A stretch of 64,000 bases of DNA from Candidatus Gastranaerophilales bacterium (GCA_944324345.1 CALUVT010000002.1:1-64000); one strand, 5' to 3'. Shown: positions 7,571 through 17,172, numbered from the stretch's first letter. A program made the numbers and translations. The notes: generated from the letters alone by a model not told the origin.

Positions 7571-8443
7571 ATGACAAGTTCTAAAAAGCTAAGTTCCATA
7601 AGTCAAAAGACATTTTTGCAAATTAATTCCCTTTTGGAATTTGATAACATAGTTGGAACTATAGATTATGAAAAAGTCTTATCCGAAGTTGAAAATGTTA
7701 ATAAACCTCGTTACTATCCTCAACAAATTATTAAATTAATACCCGAAATAACATCACGAAAATTAAACGATTGGGATGCTAAGGGATTACTGGTTAAACA
7801 TCGAGAGAGTAACAACGGCTGGCGGTTGTTTTCACTTGCTGATGTCGTTCGGTTACGGATTATTCAGGATTTAAAAACTTATGGAATGTCTAATATTCAA
7901 ATACAAAAAGCACTGACTGGTATTTTTGAATTAAACGACACGAAACGACAGTATTTATTTGAAACATTTTTAAATATATGTGCGACAGCAAGAAAAGTCG
8001 TTATTATTGTGGAATTTGATGGGAGTGCATCTTTGTATCTTGAGGACTCTGCTTACGTTAATTTAAAAATGGATAAAAACTGTTGTAAACCTGTTTTAAT
8101 TCTGCCATTTTACGACTACTGTATGCCATTTATGCCACATAACGGTTATAAAATGACTGTAACTACCTCTGAGGTTGTAAACGAGCAAGATAGTGTAAGA
8201 ATTGATGCTGTGGCTGATAAATTAATTGATGATAGAAATAAAAGTATTAACATAGAAAGAAAAAATAATAGAGGGAAAGAGTATTTAATAATGAAAACAA
8301 CATCAACGGAGGTAAATTTAGATTTATCACCCGAAGAGTTGATGGATAGGGTTAAAGGTAGACCTTATACAAAAACAATACCTTTCGTTGATAAAAATGG
8401 ACTAATGTCTATTACAACAGAGGTAACTGATAAAATTAAATAA
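7571..8443 (+). CDS. MerR-type HTH transcriptional regulator
   Basis: 290 aa. Residues about 55-125 resemble the winged helix of MerR proteins: ITSRKLNDWDAKGLL, then NGWRLFSLADVVRLRIIQDL and a helix containing YGMSNIQIQKAL. Unlike classic MerR proteins the HTH is not at the N-terminus but follows ~50 residues. The C-terminal part is not recognised. GAGG precedes the ATG. Two 6-4-6 inverted repeats lie upstream, one over the -10, which suggests self-regulation. Probably controls excision genes or cargo. Confidence 0.7.
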   Translation: MTSSKKLSSISQKTFLQINSLLEFDNIVGTIDYEKVLSEVENVNKPRYYPQQIIKLIPEITSRKLNDWDAKGLLVKHRESNNGWRLFSLADVVRLRIIQDLKTYGMSNIQIQKALTGIFELNDTKRQYLFETFLNICATARKVVIIVEFDGSASLYLEDSAYVNLKMDKNCCKPVLILPFYDYCMPFMPHNGYKMTVTTSEVVNEQDSVRIDAVADKLIDDRNKSINIERKNNRGKEYLIMKTTSTEVNLDLSPEELMDRVKGRPYTKTIPFVDKNGLMSITTEVTDKIK

Positions 8444-8548
8444 TTTCAGTGGCTAAAAAATAGAGCTGGATTATTAGTATAACAAAATATTTTAAGGCGG
8501 CAACAAGAGACGTTGAACCTTAATACAAAGGCAAAAGGATGGATAACC

Positions 8549-8734
8549 ATGCTTAGTATTAAGGCGTGCAGACGTAGTCTTGGAAAGTATGCCAAAAATT
8601 TGGATGATAGCGAAGTTGAGGCTATCAGGGATTTAATGTACCAATTAGCATTTGTAGTGGTAGAAGATTACCTAAATAAATGCTCTAAAGTTGTGCCGAT
8701 TACGGCAGAAAGGAAGAAAAATGAAAGACGATGA
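8549..8734 (+). CDS. Small unknown protein upstream of the recombinase
   Basis: 61 aa from the ATG at 8549, preceded by AAAGGAT; the longer frame from 8513 lacks a better site. Residues include LGKYAKNLDDSEVEAIRDLM and a hydrophobic helix (LAFVVVEDYL). No family is recognised. Its end overlaps the start of the next small gene, so three genes (this, 8721 and the recombinase) look co-transcribed. Small proteins in this position often help recombinase directionality, but nothing in the sequence proves that. Confidence 0.5.
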   Translation: MLSIKACRRSLGKYAKNLDDSEVEAIRDLMYQLAFVVVEDYLNKCSKVVPITAERKKNERR

Positions 8735-8900
8735 TTTTATGAAGTTATTACAAAACCCTGAGTTTAAAAACTCTCCCATAGGAGAACTTCAAAATAGTTT
8801 ACAGGAGGCTTTTAAAAGGTACGAATGGAGAATGAGAAGTGAACGCATAAAAGCAGGAATTAGAGAAGCAAAATTAAGAAAAGCTGGTAAGGCGGAGTAA
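8721..8900 (+). CDS. Small Lys/Arg-rich protein
   Basis: 59 aa from the ATG at 8721, preceded by AAAGGAAG and overlapping the preceding gene by 14 bp. Highly charged with a basic C-terminal helix (ERIKAGIREAKLRKAGK), compatible with nucleic-acid binding. The ERIKAGI stretch is reminiscent of the end of resolvase catalytic domains, but the protein is too short to be one. Ends 28 bp before the recombinase start, so probably the same operon. An excisionase-like helper is possible but not shown. Confidence 0.5.
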   Translation: MKDDDFMKLLQNPEFKNSPIGELQNSLQEAFKRYEWRMRSERIKAGIREAKLRKAGKAE

Positions 8901-8928
8901 TTCCGCCTCAAAATGAAAGGAGAAATTT

Positions 8929-10422
8929 ATGAGTAATGCAATTATTTATACAAGAGTTTCAACGAAAAATCAGGCAGAAGAAGGTTACAGTTTAGCAGGT
9001 CAAGAAAAAGACTGTAAGTCATTTGCTGAGATGAATGGGTATAAGGTGTCAAAAGTGTTTGTAGAAAAAGGTGAAAGTGCTAAAACACAGGATAGACCCG
9101 AATTACAAAATCTTATGAAATTTTGTGTTGCAAACAAAAAGAATATTGATGCAATCATAATCTGGAAAATTGATAGATTAACCAGAGATATCAAGGATTT
9201 TTACGACTTACAGGGATTTTTTACAAAGTTAAATATTAGAGTTTTATTTGCGAGAGAGAATAACGGAAATTCTGCAACCGATAAATTAACCCGAAATTTG
9301 ATGGGAGTTTTAGCTCAATACGAAAATGACCAAAAAGCAGAAAGAGTAACCAACGGCATGAAAACCGCTTTTTTACAAGGTCATTGGATGTGGAAAGCAC
9401 CTATCGGGTACATTATGAAAAACGGTAACATTGAACCAGACCCCAAAACTGCACATCATATCAAAAAGATTTTTAAACTTTTTGCAACTGGTTTGTATCA
9501 GCAGGTGCAAATAATTAAAATAATGGCTGATGATGGATTAAAGATTAATACTAATATGCTATGTCGTATGCTGAAAAATCCGCTTTATAACGGTTATATG
9601 TACAAAAAGGAATGGTCTGAGGAACCCATTAGAGGAATTTTCGAACCACTTATATCAGAAGACGAATTTAAAAAAGTTCAGGATATATTGATGGGCAGAA
9701 GACCACTTATTACTGCATATAAGCGGAATAATCCCGAGTTTCCGCTAAGGCAGTTCATTACCTGTCCTAATTGCAACCAACCATTAACAGGTAGTAAATC
9801 TAAAGGTAGAAAAGAAAAGTATCCATATTATCACTGTCATAATAAAGATTGTTCTATCCATTTTAGGATAAGAAAAGAAAGATTAGAAGAGATGTTTGTA
9901 GATTATTTGAATTACATTAAACCTGAACAGAATTTACTTAATTTGTTTGAGGCTACCGTAAAAGATATTTATAACGAAAAATTATCAGTAAGATTAAACA
10001 GTCAAAAACGAGTGCAAGACAAACTAATTGAACTTAAAAATAAAAAGAGTAAGTTAATTGATTTTAGAATAGATGGAACAATAAGCGAAGAAGATTATAA
10101 GTTCAAAACAGAGCAATTAGCAGAGGAAATACAAGAGCAGGAGTTCCGCTTACGTGAATTTGAAGTGCATGACGAAGATTTATCAAAGTGTCTTAAATAT
10201 GCCTGTAGAGCAATTAGCAATATTGATACATTATGGGAAAATGGTGATTTAGACTTGAAACAAAGATTGCAGAGATTAATTTTCCCTAAAGGTTTGAGGT
10301 ATTTTTCAAATGATTTTCGAACCGCTGAAATCTCAAGCCTATTCATTAAAAAAGACACCTTTAAGGTGTCTTATAATCATATGGTACCCCCAAGCGAATT
10401 CGAATCGCTGTCTACACCGTGA
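8929..10422 (+). CDS. Large serine recombinase (integrase)
   Basis: 497 aa, typical for the family. Residues 1-150 are the resolvase catalytic domain, with YTRVSTKNQAEEGYS containing the nucleophile Ser11 and WKIDRLTRD. Residues about 170-260 form the recombinase DNA-binding domain. About residue 279 a zinc ribbon begins with CPNC and closes with CHNKDC, followed by a Lys/Glu-rich coiled coil (about 340-420). AAAGGAG precedes the ATG. The last 13 codons and the stop come from the complement of tRNA-Glu, across the att core, so the protein's tail depends on the integration state. It should integrate and excise the island. Confidence 0.93.
   Translation: MSNAIIYTRVSTKNQAEEGYSLAGQEKDCKSFAEMNGYKVSKVFVEKGESAKTQDRPELQNLMKFCVANKKNIDAIIIWKIDRLTRDIKDFYDLQGFFTKLNIRVLFARENNGNSATDKLTRNLMGVLAQYENDQKAERVTNGMKTAFLQGHWMWKAPIGYIMKNGNIEPDPKTAHHIKKIFKLFATGLYQQVQIIKIMADDGLKINTNMLCRMLKNPLYNGYMYKKEWSEEPIRGIFEPLISEDEFKKVQDILMGRRPLITAYKRNNPEFPLRQFITCPNCNQPLTGSKSKGRKEKYPYYHCHNKDCSIHFRIRKERLEEMFVDYLNYIKPEQNLLNLFEATVKDIYNEKLSVRLNSQKRVQDKLIELKNKKSKLIDFRIDGTISEEDYKFKTEQLAEEIQEQEFRLREFEVHDEDLSKCLKYACRAISNIDTLWENGDLDLKQRLQRLIFPKGLRYFSNDFRTAEISSLFIKKDTFKVSYNHMVPPSEFESLSTP
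10353..10371 (-). terminator. Terminator of tRNA-Glu inside the recombinase gene
   Basis: AGACACC-TTTAA-GGTGTCT hairpin; on the minus strand it is followed by TTTTTTAAT. It lies directly past the tRNA-Glu 3' end and is supplied by the element, replacing the host terminator displaced to 331-356. It also encodes recombinase residues near KKDTFKVS. Confidence 0.7.
10381..10390. other. attR core
   Basis: ATGGTACCCC, identical to 367-376, overlapping the CCA end of tRNA-Glu. The left flank is element sequence, the right flank host tRNA. Confidence 0.75.
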
Positions 10423-10457
10423 AAGGGTGTTGTCCTAGGCCTCTAGACGATGGGGGC
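10382..10457 (-). tRNA. tRNA-Glu(UUC)
   Basis: 76 nt including an encoded CCA. Acceptor GCCCCCA/TGGGGGT with a G1-U72 wobble, D-arm GTCTAGAGGCCTAGGAC, anticodon loop CTTTCAC (anticodon UUC), T-arm AGCGA-TTCGAAT-TCGCT. It is the integration target of the island and remains intact. It is the only minus-strand tRNA here that encodes CCA; the Lys, Leu and Gln genes do not. Confidence 0.95.
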
Positions 10458-10533
10458 TTATTTCTTTCGACAAGTTCAATTCTACATGAAGCAAAATTAA
10501 ATGTCAACCACTTTGTTTTATTTTTTTATACTA

Positions 10534-10562
10534 TTGAAAGTTTTTTGTTTTTTATGTAAAAT
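10534..10562 (+). promoter_or_regulatory. Sigma70-type promoter of clpC
   Basis: TTGAAA (10534-10539), 17-bp spacer, TAAAAT (10557-10562), followed by AGGAG before the ATG at 10601. No CIRCE or CtsR-type repeat is evident. Confidence 0.55.
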
Positions 10563-10600
10563 ATATATATAATTTGAGAGAGATAGGAGTAAATATTTAA

Positions 10601-13096
10601 ATGTTTGAACGTTTTACCGAAAAAGCTATAAAAGTTATTATGTTGGCTCAAGAAGAAGCGAGACGTTTGGGACACAATTTTGTCGGAACAGAACAAGTTT
10701 TGCTTGGTCTTATCGGCGAAGGAACAGGTGTTGCAGCTAAAACTCTTAAGTCAATGGGAGTCACCTTAAAAGATGCAAGAGCCGAAGTCGAAAAAATTAT
10801 CGGCAGAGGTTCCGGTTTTGTTGCTGTAGAAATCCCTTTTACTCCAAGGGCTAAAAGAGTTTTGGAATTGTCATGGGATGAAGCAAGACAGCTCGGCCAT
10901 AATTATATCGGAACAGAACATCTTTTACTTGGACTTATTAGAGAAGGCGAGGGTGTTGCCGCAAGAGTACTGGAAAATTTGGGTGTAGATTTAAATAAGA
11001 TTAGAAGCAATGTAGTTAAAATGCTTGGAGAATCTAAACCGCAGACGGTTTCTTCAGGGAGTTCAAGTTCTTCATCTTCTACTGGTGGAAAGACAAAAAC
11101 CCCAAGTTTGGATGAATTCGGTCGCGATTTGACTCTTGCAGCTCAGGAGTTGAGACTTGATCCTGTTGTGGGTAGAGAAAAAGAAATTGAACGTGTTATT
11201 CAAATTCTTGCAAGACGTACTAAAAACAACCCTGTTTTAATAGGTGAACCTGGAGTTGGTAAAACAGCTGTCGCAGAAGGACTTGCAACGAGAATTGTGA
11301 ATGCTGAAGTACCTGATATTTTGGATGGCAAAAAAGTAATTCAGCTTGATATGGGTCTTTTGGTTGCCGGAACGAAATATCGTGGTGAATTTGAAGAACG
11401 TTTGAAAAAAATTATGGATGAAATTCGTCAAGCAGGTAATATTATACTTGTAATTGACGAAATGCATACTTTAATTGGTGCAGGTGCTGCAGAAGGAGCT
11501 ATAGATGCTGCAAATATTTTAAAACCTGCTTTGTCAAGGGGTGAAATTCAGGTTATTGGTGCTACGACTCTTGATGAATACAGAAAGTATGTGGAAAAGG
11601 ATTCTGCTCTTGAACGCCGTTTTCAACCTGTTATAATTGACGAACCTACGGAAGAGGAATCCATAGAGATTATAAAAGGTTTAAAACCTAAATACGAAGA
11701 ACACCATAAATTAATAATTTCTGATGAAGCCATAGTCGCTGCTGTCAAATTGTCTAACAAATACATAACAGACAGATTTTTGCCTGATAAGGCTATTGAC
11801 GTCATTGATGAGGCATCTTCAAAAGTTCGTTTGAAGGTTTCTAATCTTTCACCGGAAGGAAAGGAACTCGAAAAAGAACTCCGTGTATTAATAAAGGAAA
11901 AAGAAGAAGCTATAAGAAATCAGGAATTTGAAAAAGCATCTCAGTTAAGAGATGATGAAGCTGATTTGAAAGATAGAATCAGAGAAATGGCTCAAAAATA
12001 CAAAGAAGAACATGAGGCTAACAAACCTACTGTAACGGCTGAAAATGTAGCAGAAGTTATTTCTACAATGACTGGTGTTCCTGTAACTAAATTAACTGAG
12101 GGTGAAAGTGAAAGGCTCTTGAAACTTGAAGATACACTACATCAGCGTGTAATAGGCCAACATGATGCGGTTGTTGCCATATCAAAGGCTATAAGACGTG
12201 CAAGAGTTGGTTTGAAAAGTCCAAATAGACCGATTGGAAGCTTTATTTTCTGTGGTCCGACAGGTGTTGGTAAAACTGAGCTTGCAAAGGCATTGGCAGA
12301 AGCTGTCTTTGGCTCGGAAGATAACATGATAAGGGTTGATATGTCTGAATTTATGGAAAAACATTCAACTGCAAAACTTATCGGATCGCCTCCGGGATAC
12401 GTCGGTTACGATGATGGCGGACATTTGACAGAGCTTGTACGTAAGAAACCTTACAGTGTAATCCTTTTTGATGAAATTGAAAAAGCTCATCCTGATGTAT
12501 TTAATATAATGCTCCAAATCCTTGATGATGGACGTTTAACAGATGCTAAGGGACGCCATATAAATTTCAAAAACACTATTATAATTATGACATCAAATGT
12601 TGGTGCAAGCATGATTACTACTACATCAAAACTAGGTTTCTCAACTAGTGAGGATGAATCAAAAGACAAATATGAAAAACTTAAAGAAACAGTTACTGAA
12701 GAGATGAAAAAAGCATTCAGACCTGAATTTTTAAATCGTATTGATGAAACAATTGTATTCTCTCACTTGTCACAGGAAGAAATCAGACAGATTGTTGATT
12801 TGATGTTGAAAGACTTGTTCAAACGTTTGGCAGAAAGAGAGTTGTCTGTTGAAGTTACTGATGAAGTAAAAGATCATTTGGCTAAGAACGGATACTCGGA
12901 AGCCTACGGTGCAAGACCTTTGAGACGCTTAATTCAAAGAAAAATCGAGGATATGCTTGCAGAAGAAATTTTGTCAGGGAAATATAAAGCAGGCGATACA
13001 ATTGTAATAAAGCTTGTCGATGACAAAATTGCATTTGAAAAAAAGGCTAAACGAGCTAAGAAAGAAAGCTCTGAGCCTTCTGAAGTTGTTCAATAG
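10601..13096 (+). CDS. clpC: ATP-dependent Clp protease ATPase subunit ClpC
   Basis: 831 aa, full length. Two Clp_N repeats (1-145) start [23 protein letters not shown]-1 has GEPGVGKT near 215 and a UVR coiled coil lies near 430-465 ([20 protein letters not shown]). AAA-2 has GPTGVGKT near 555, then the ClpB_D2 small domain. The hexamer unfolds substrates for ClpP in the cytosol; no clpP is in the window. It stands alone between its own promoter and a strong terminator, without the ctsR-mcsAB genes found beside clpC in Firmicutes. This fits a cyanobacterial-type clpC. Confidence 0.97.
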   Translation: MFERFTEKAIKVIMLAQEEARRLGHNFVGTEQVLLGLIGEGTGVAAKTLKSMGVTLKDARAEVEKIIGRGSGFVAVEIPFTPRAKRVLELSWDEARQLGHNYIGTEHLLLGLIREGEGVAARVLENLGVDLNKIRSNVVKMLGESKPQTVSSGSSSSSSSTGGKTKTPSLDEFGRDLTLAAQELRLDPVVGREKEIERVIQILARRTKNNPVLIGEPGVGKTAVAEGLATRIVNAEVPDILDGKKVIQLDMGLLVAGTKYRGEFEERLKKIMDEIRQAGNIILVIDEMHTLIGAGAAEGAIDAANILKPALSRGEIQVIGATTLDEYRKYVEKDSALERRFQPVIIDEPTEEESIEIIKGLKPKYEEHHKLIISDEAIVAAVKLSNKYITDRFLPDKAIDVIDEASSKVRLKVSNLSPEGKELEKELRVLIKEKEEAIRNQEFEKASQLRDDEADLKDRIREMAQKYKEEHEANKPTVTAENVAEVISTMTGVPVTKLTEGESERLLKLEDTLHQRVIGQHDAVVAISKAIRRARVGLKSPNRPIGSFIFCGPTGVGKTELAKALAEAVFGSEDNMIRVDMSEFMEKHSTAKLIGSPPGYVGYDDGGHLTELVRKKPYSVILFDEIEKAHPDVFNIMLQILDDGRLTDAKGRHINFKNTIIIMTSNVGASMITTTSKLGFSTSEDESKDKYEKLKETVTEEMKKAFRPEFLNRIDETIVFSHLSQEEIRQIVDLMLKDLFKRLAERELSVEVTDEVKDHLAKNGYSEAYGARPLRRLIQRKIEDMLAEEILSGKYKAGDTIVIKLVDDKIAFEKKAKRAKKESSEPSEVVQ

Positions 13097-13102
13097 TTTG
13101 AG

Positions 13103-13131
13103 AGTTCCGCTTAACAGGCGGAACTTTTTTA
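13103..13131 (+). terminator. clpC terminator
   Basis: GTTCCGC-TTAACAG-GCGGAAC followed by TTTTTT, directly after the clpC stop. Confidence 0.85.
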
Positions 13132-13173
13132 TTGATATTTTTATTTTTATGGTTTAAAGTATTAACATTGGTT

Positions 13174-14415
13174 ATGTCAAAATTTCATTATATGGCGTTA
13201 AAAAATAATAGTGAAATTGTCAAGGGCGAAGTAGAGGCTTCGTCTTTGCGAGATGCTCGTGAAAAAATCAGACTTTTAGGTTTTGTTCCGACAAAAGTTT
13301 ATATGGAAGATACCTCTTCACAAGCTTTAAAAGACGGAGTTTCTCACACATCAGAAAAAGAAAGTCAAGAATTATCTTTTCTCAGTTTAAATGACAAAAT
13401 TAGTTTTACCAGTGAATTAGAAGTTCTGTTGTCATCCGGAATTTCTATTTTAGAAGCTTTGGAGACTTTAGAGATAAATTCGCCATCATCAAAGATAAAA
13501 TCTATCTGCACAGAGTTAAAACAAAAAATAATGGAAGGTATGACATTTTCACAGGCGTTGAATTCCTTGTATGGGAATGTTTTTGGGCCGGTGTATACAT
13601 CTCTTATTGCTTCGGGAGAACATTCGGGGGAATTGGAAGTAACTTTGGGACGTATGTTAAAGCTGTTAAAAAATCAAGATAATATTAAAGGAAAAATCAT
13701 AAGAGCTTCAATTTATCCTGCAATTTTATTGTTGTTGATGTTTGGAGTACTTTTGCTGTTTGCAAAAGTTATATTTCCTGCTTTTTATGGGGTGATTGCT
13801 TTTTCAGGCGGAACAATTCCTCTAATGGCACAAATTTTAATAAACTTATGTACATTTGTTGGAAATTTCTGGTGGTTAATTTTAATAGCATTTGGAGCTT
13901 TTGGGTTTGTTGTTTCGTCGCTTTTGAAAGATGAAGGATTTAAAAGCAGGGTAGATAAGTTTATTCTGAGTATTCCTGTTGTGTCAAATTTTATAAAATA
14001 TATAAATTTATCAAATTATTTAACTGTTTTACAAATTTCTTACGATGCAGGGTTGCCGATTATGTCCGGTCTGGAGTTGTCTGAAAAAACTTTGGGAAAT
14101 CTTTTAATGAAAAAACAGGCTTGTGAGACAACAAAGTTTGCAAAAAAAGGCAAGTCCTTAACGGAATCTTTTCAACTATCTCAACTTATTCCCGGTGCTT
14201 TAATGACTATGATTGCAACTGGTGAAAAGTCCGGAACTCTCGGGAAAATGCTTAAAGATGCAGCCGATGTTGTTGAAAAAAAAGTGGACTTGGCTTTAGA
14301 AGCTTTATTGAAAATGTTTGAGCCTGCAATAATTATAATTATGGGAGGTTTTGTACTGTTTATTGCAGTTGCATTTTATCAGCTTTATGCAAGTATGTTG
14401 GGCTCTATTTTTTAG
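13174..14415 (+). CDS. pilC: Type IV pilus / type II secretion inner-membrane protein (PilC/GspF family)
   Basis: 413 aa from the ATG at 13174 (MSKFHYMALKNN, typical of GspF N-termini); the open frame continues to a TTG at 13132 but adds an unlikely extension. Two T2SSF domains (about 80-200 and 280-405), each with the four-helix pattern, and three membrane segments near 185-210, 235-260 and 385-410. This protein is the platform for pilin assembly in the inner membrane. It is the natural partner of the prepilin-like genes elsewhere in the window, but no pilB, pilT or pilD is adjacent. No clear Shine-Dalgarno. Confidence 0.9.
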   Translation: MSKFHYMALKNNSEIVKGEVEASSLRDAREKIRLLGFVPTKVYMEDTSSQALKDGVSHTSEKESQELSFLSLNDKISFTSELEVLLSSGISILEALETLEINSPSSKIKSICTELKQKIMEGMTFSQALNSLYGNVFGPVYTSLIASGEHSGELEVTLGRMLKLLKNQDNIKGKIIRASIYPAILLLLMFGVLLLFAKVIFPAFYGVIAFSGGTIPLMAQILINLCTFVGNFWWLILIAFGAFGFVVSSLLKDEGFKSRVDKFILSIPVVSNFIKYINLSNYLTVLQISYDAGLPIMSGLELSEKTLGNLLMKKQACETTKFAKKGKSLTESFQLSQLIPGALMTMIATGEKSGTLGKMLKDAADVVEKKVDLALEALLKMFEPAIIIIMGGFVLFIAVAFYQLYASMLGSIF

Positions 14416-14459
14416 TCAGATTTGTTATTTTTCATCAATTTGAAATTTAATGAAATGTT

Positions 14460-15860
14460 TTAGTCTTTATTGAACCATTTCATAATCTTATCAATGAAGC
14501 CTTCTTCTTCCTGCATTTCTGTATTATTAAGCTTTTCAAGTTTATGCTGAATCTTTGAATAGTCAGGGTTTCCTTTTCCTATTTCAAGATATTTTTGATA
14601 ACATTCAACTGCAGCGGGTTTATTCCTAAGTTTTTCATAAGCTTCGCCGAGTTTTCTTACTGTTGTAGAATTCCTTTTATCCAGATGATAAAGTTTCAAA
14701 AGATAATCAGCCTGTGCCTTATAATCGCCTATGCTTTCTCTAAATTCAGCAAGTTTTTCTAAGGCTTTTTTATCATTTTCATCCAGTTTAGAAATTCTTT
14801 CGTAAAACTCCATTGCATGGTTTTTGTCACCTGATTCTTCCAAAAGCATTGCAAGAGTGTTTAACAAGTCTAAATCGTCATTTTTGAGTTGAAAAGCGTT
14901 TAAATATTCATTAATCGCTATATCTTTGTTCCCTCTTACTAAGTTATATTTTCCCCAGTTAAGATGTGCATTATAATCATCATTTTTCTCTTCATAAATC
15001 AATGCTCGCATTTGATATACAAGCGGAGAATTTTTCTCAAATTCGTCATATTTATCTACGCACTCAAGAGCTTTGTCAAAGTCTTTTGTTATGTAGTAGT
15101 ATTGAGCCTTTAAAGCGTGAAATTGTGGAATATGATTGTATTCATTTTCCATTTCTACAAGCTTTGTGTATGCTTCTTTTTCTTTATTCATGTCGAGAAG
15201 GCATTTAACTTTCGTTAATTCATCAGATGTAACTTCAATAGCCTTTTCAGGGTTCCCGTTTTTTAGATACAAATCTGCAAGTTGTTCTTTTATCTCCGTT
15301 GAATTAAGCCCGCTTTTGCGTCCTCTTTCAAGAATTTCTATTGCACTTGGAGTTGCATCTTCTTTAACGTATAAATTAGAAAGTTTTGTGTAAGCTTCTT
15401 GAGGAGCATCATCGTAGTCCAGAACTTTCAAATACTCATCAATTGCTTTTAAATTGTTTCCTGTTTGTTCGTAAAGTGTTGCCAAAACAAATCTTGCTGA
15501 AAGAATTTCTTTATCTTCTTGGGCAACATTAATAGCTTTTTTATAATCATTTATTGCGTGTTCAAGTTTATGTTCAACAGAGTGCATATTCCCTCTGTAT
15601 ATGTAATATTTGTATTTGTCTTTTGTTACATAAATGTCCATTAATTGTTCATATGCAAGAACATTTGTTGTATCGAATTCCAAAATTTTGGAGTAATATT
15701 CTGCAGCTTGATCTTTGTTATCCAACAACATTGAAATATGACCGAGTCTTTCCAGTAAACTCAAATCTTTAGGATTTCTGTTATAAAGTTTTTGGTATTC
15801 TTCAAAAGCTTGTGTATATTGTTCGTTTTCTTCAAACTGTTCTGCTGTTTGTAAACTCAT
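14460..15860 (-). CDS. TPR repeat protein
   Basis: 466 aa consisting almost wholly of tetratricopeptide repeats of 34 residues (for example YTQAFEEYQKLYNRNP, DQAAEYYSKILEFDT, AVECYQKYLEIGKGNP). No signal peptide, so probably a cytosolic scaffold. AAAGGAG precedes the ATG. It lies 45 bp from the convergent pilC end and 54 bp downstream of pth, with which it may be co-transcribed. Function unknown; its repeat layout resembles the 552-aa TPR protein at 55503. Confidence 0.85.
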   Translation of the reverse strand: MSLQTAEQFEENEQYTQAFEEYQKLYNRNPKDLSLLERLGHISMLLDNKDQAAEYYSKILEFDTTNVLAYEQLMDIYVTKDKYKYYIYRGNMHSVEHKLEHAINDYKKAINVAQEDKEILSARFVLATLYEQTGNNLKAIDEYLKVLDYDDAPQEAYTKLSNLYVKEDATPSAIEILERGRKSGLNSTEIKEQLADLYLKNGNPEKAIEVTSDELTKVKCLLDMNKEKEAYTKLVEMENEYNHIPQFHALKAQYYYITKDFDKALECVDKYDEFEKNSPLVYQMRALIYEEKNDDYNAHLNWGKYNLVRGNKDIAINEYLNAFQLKNDDLDLLNTLAMLLEESGDKNHAMEFYERISKLDENDKKALEKLAEFRESIGDYKAQADYLLKLYHLDKRNSTTVRKLGEAYEKLRNKPAAVECYQKYLEIGKGNPDYSKIQHKLEKLNNTEMQEEEGFIDKIMKWFNKD

Positions 15861-15914
15861 TTTTACTCCTTTTTTTATAATTATATCCTAAAAATATTTA
15901 ATTATATAGGTTAA

Positions 15915-16460
15915 TTAGTTAAACTTATTTTGAGCCTTTGCAATTCCGTTATCAAGATAGAATTCAACAGCTTCAATCGCTTTATTTAAGACGCTTTTAA
16001 GTTCTGGAAGCTGGTCTTTAGGAAAATTTTGTAAAACATAATTTTCTGAAGGAATGTTGGGTTGCGGCCCGATTCCGATTTTAAGTCTGTCAAATTCTTT
16101 TGTCCCAATATGTTTGATAATTGATTTAATCCCGTTGTGGCCACCATCAGAGCCATTTGAACGGAATCTTATGGTCCCTAAATCAAGTGCAATGTCATCA
16201 TAAATTATTAGTAAGTCTTTTACATCAATTTTGTAATAGTCCATAACTGCACGAACAGCTTCTCCCGACAAATTCATAAATGTAGTAGGTTTAATGAGAA
16301 TGTTTTCACCCATTTTTGCAATAAGACATTTTAGTTTTTTATCTTCTTTAAATGAAACATTGTTATCCATTGTCCATTTATCAATTACCATAAATCCTGC
16401 ATTATGTCTTGTAAAACAATATTTTTCACCTATATTACCAAGTCCTGTTATTAGCTTCAT
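15915..16460 (-). CDS. pth: Peptidyl-tRNA hydrolase
   Basis: 181 aa, normal length. TGLGNIGEKY near the start, catalytic His19 in TRHNAGFMV, KPTTFMNLSGEAV, and DDIALDLGTIRFRSNGSDGGHNGIKSI. It releases tRNA from prematurely terminated peptidyl-tRNA in the cytosol. It heads a short minus-strand unit with the TPR gene downstream. Confidence 0.97.
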   Translation of the reverse strand: MKLITGLGNIGEKYCFTRHNAGFMVIDKWTMDNNVSFKEDKKLKCLIAKMGENILIKPTTFMNLSGEAVRAVMDYYKIDVKDLLIIYDDIALDLGTIRFRSNGSDGGHNGIKSIIKHIGTKEFDRLKIGIGPQPNIPSENYVLQNFPKDQLPELKSVLNKAIEAVEFYLDNGIAKAQNKFN

Positions 16461-16588
16461 TTTTATTCACCTTTTATATTTATTATTTTAACTTAAATAA
16501 ATATTACCACACTTGTTTACCGTCTTTACGCTTAACAAAATGATAAATAACTTTTATTTTGATAGTACTAAAAGATGAGGATAAAATT

Positions 16589-17152
16589 ATGAAAAATAAA
16601 CCAATTATACAAGAGAAAAGTTCAGAAAAAGTTGCAAAGTTTTTAGAAAAGAATTCTTTACATAAAAAAGATTTTGCCGAAATGATTGGGGTAACTCTTT
16701 CTTATGTCTATAATTTAATAGATAATGCAATCCCATTTTCAACAAGGACAACTACATTAGAACGGATTGCAACCGTTATGGAAATTGAACCTGAGGAATT
16801 TGAGGAATATAAAATTCCTCAGGAACCGATTTTGATAGATGATTCGGTAGAGTTTTTTAAAGGAGTTATGAAAGAAAAGGGGATGTCTGTCATAAACTTT
16901 TTAAAAGCATTCCCTCGCAAAAAACGTCTTGATATTGTGGATATGCTTCGAGGGACGTTGCCAATTCCTATAGATTTTAAAGAATTAACCATGATTGCTC
17001 AGGTTTTAGACTTGTCAAAAGATGATATTTATTCTATGTGGGAAAAACGCATGAAACAGGTTCTTGAAAGTAACGGAATGAATATTTATTCAAACGCAGC
17101 ACTGGTAAATTCAATGTTTGATTGTGCTAAAAAGTTTATACACCTTAAATAA
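16589..17152 (+). CDS. Double HTH (XRE-like) regulator
   Basis: 187 aa from the ATG at 16589, preceded by GAGG. Residues about 15-65 form an XRE-type helix-turn-helix (HKKDFAEMIGVTLSYVYNLI). A second segment (about 105-155; MSVINFLKAFPRKKRLDIVD) repeats the same plan, so the protein looks like two diverged HTH units. No ligand domain. Single gene, terminated by the perfect 18-bp hairpin that also serves tRNA-Lys. Targets unknown. Confidence 0.75.
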   Translation: MKNKPIIQEKSSEKVAKFLEKNSLHKKDFAEMIGVTLSYVYNLIDNAIPFSTRTTTLERIATVMEIEPEEFEEYKIPQEPILIDDSVEFFKGVMKEKGMSVINFLKAFPRKKRLDIVDMLRGTLPIPIDFKELTMIAQVLDLSKDDIYSMWEKRMKQVLESNGMNIYSNAALVNSMFDCAKKFIHLK

Positions 17153-17172
17153 CAAGTATATTATAATAAAAT

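Larger units (their letters stand above)
367..10390. mobile_element. Integrated genomic island using the tRNA-Glu 3' end, large serine recombinase type
   Basis: The 10-bp sequence ATGGTACCCC occurs at 367-376 and 10381-10390. To its left at the first copy and to its right at the second lie halves of a sequence that is continuous in the repeat units at 1-360 (terminator, TTTTTTA, core, CAAGCGAATTC). So the 10 kb between them is inserted. A large serine recombinase gene sits at the right end and runs into the tRNA. Cargo is a three-gene nuclease/AlbA_2 cassette, a secreted PDZ protein, a PD-(D/E)XK protein, XRE and MerR-type regulators and small ORFs. No transfer, replication or virion genes are visible. 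Confidence 0.8.

Noticed and set aside
367-10390. Prophage
   Set aside because: No capsid, portal, terminase, tail or lysis gene among the cargo; a genomic island fits better.
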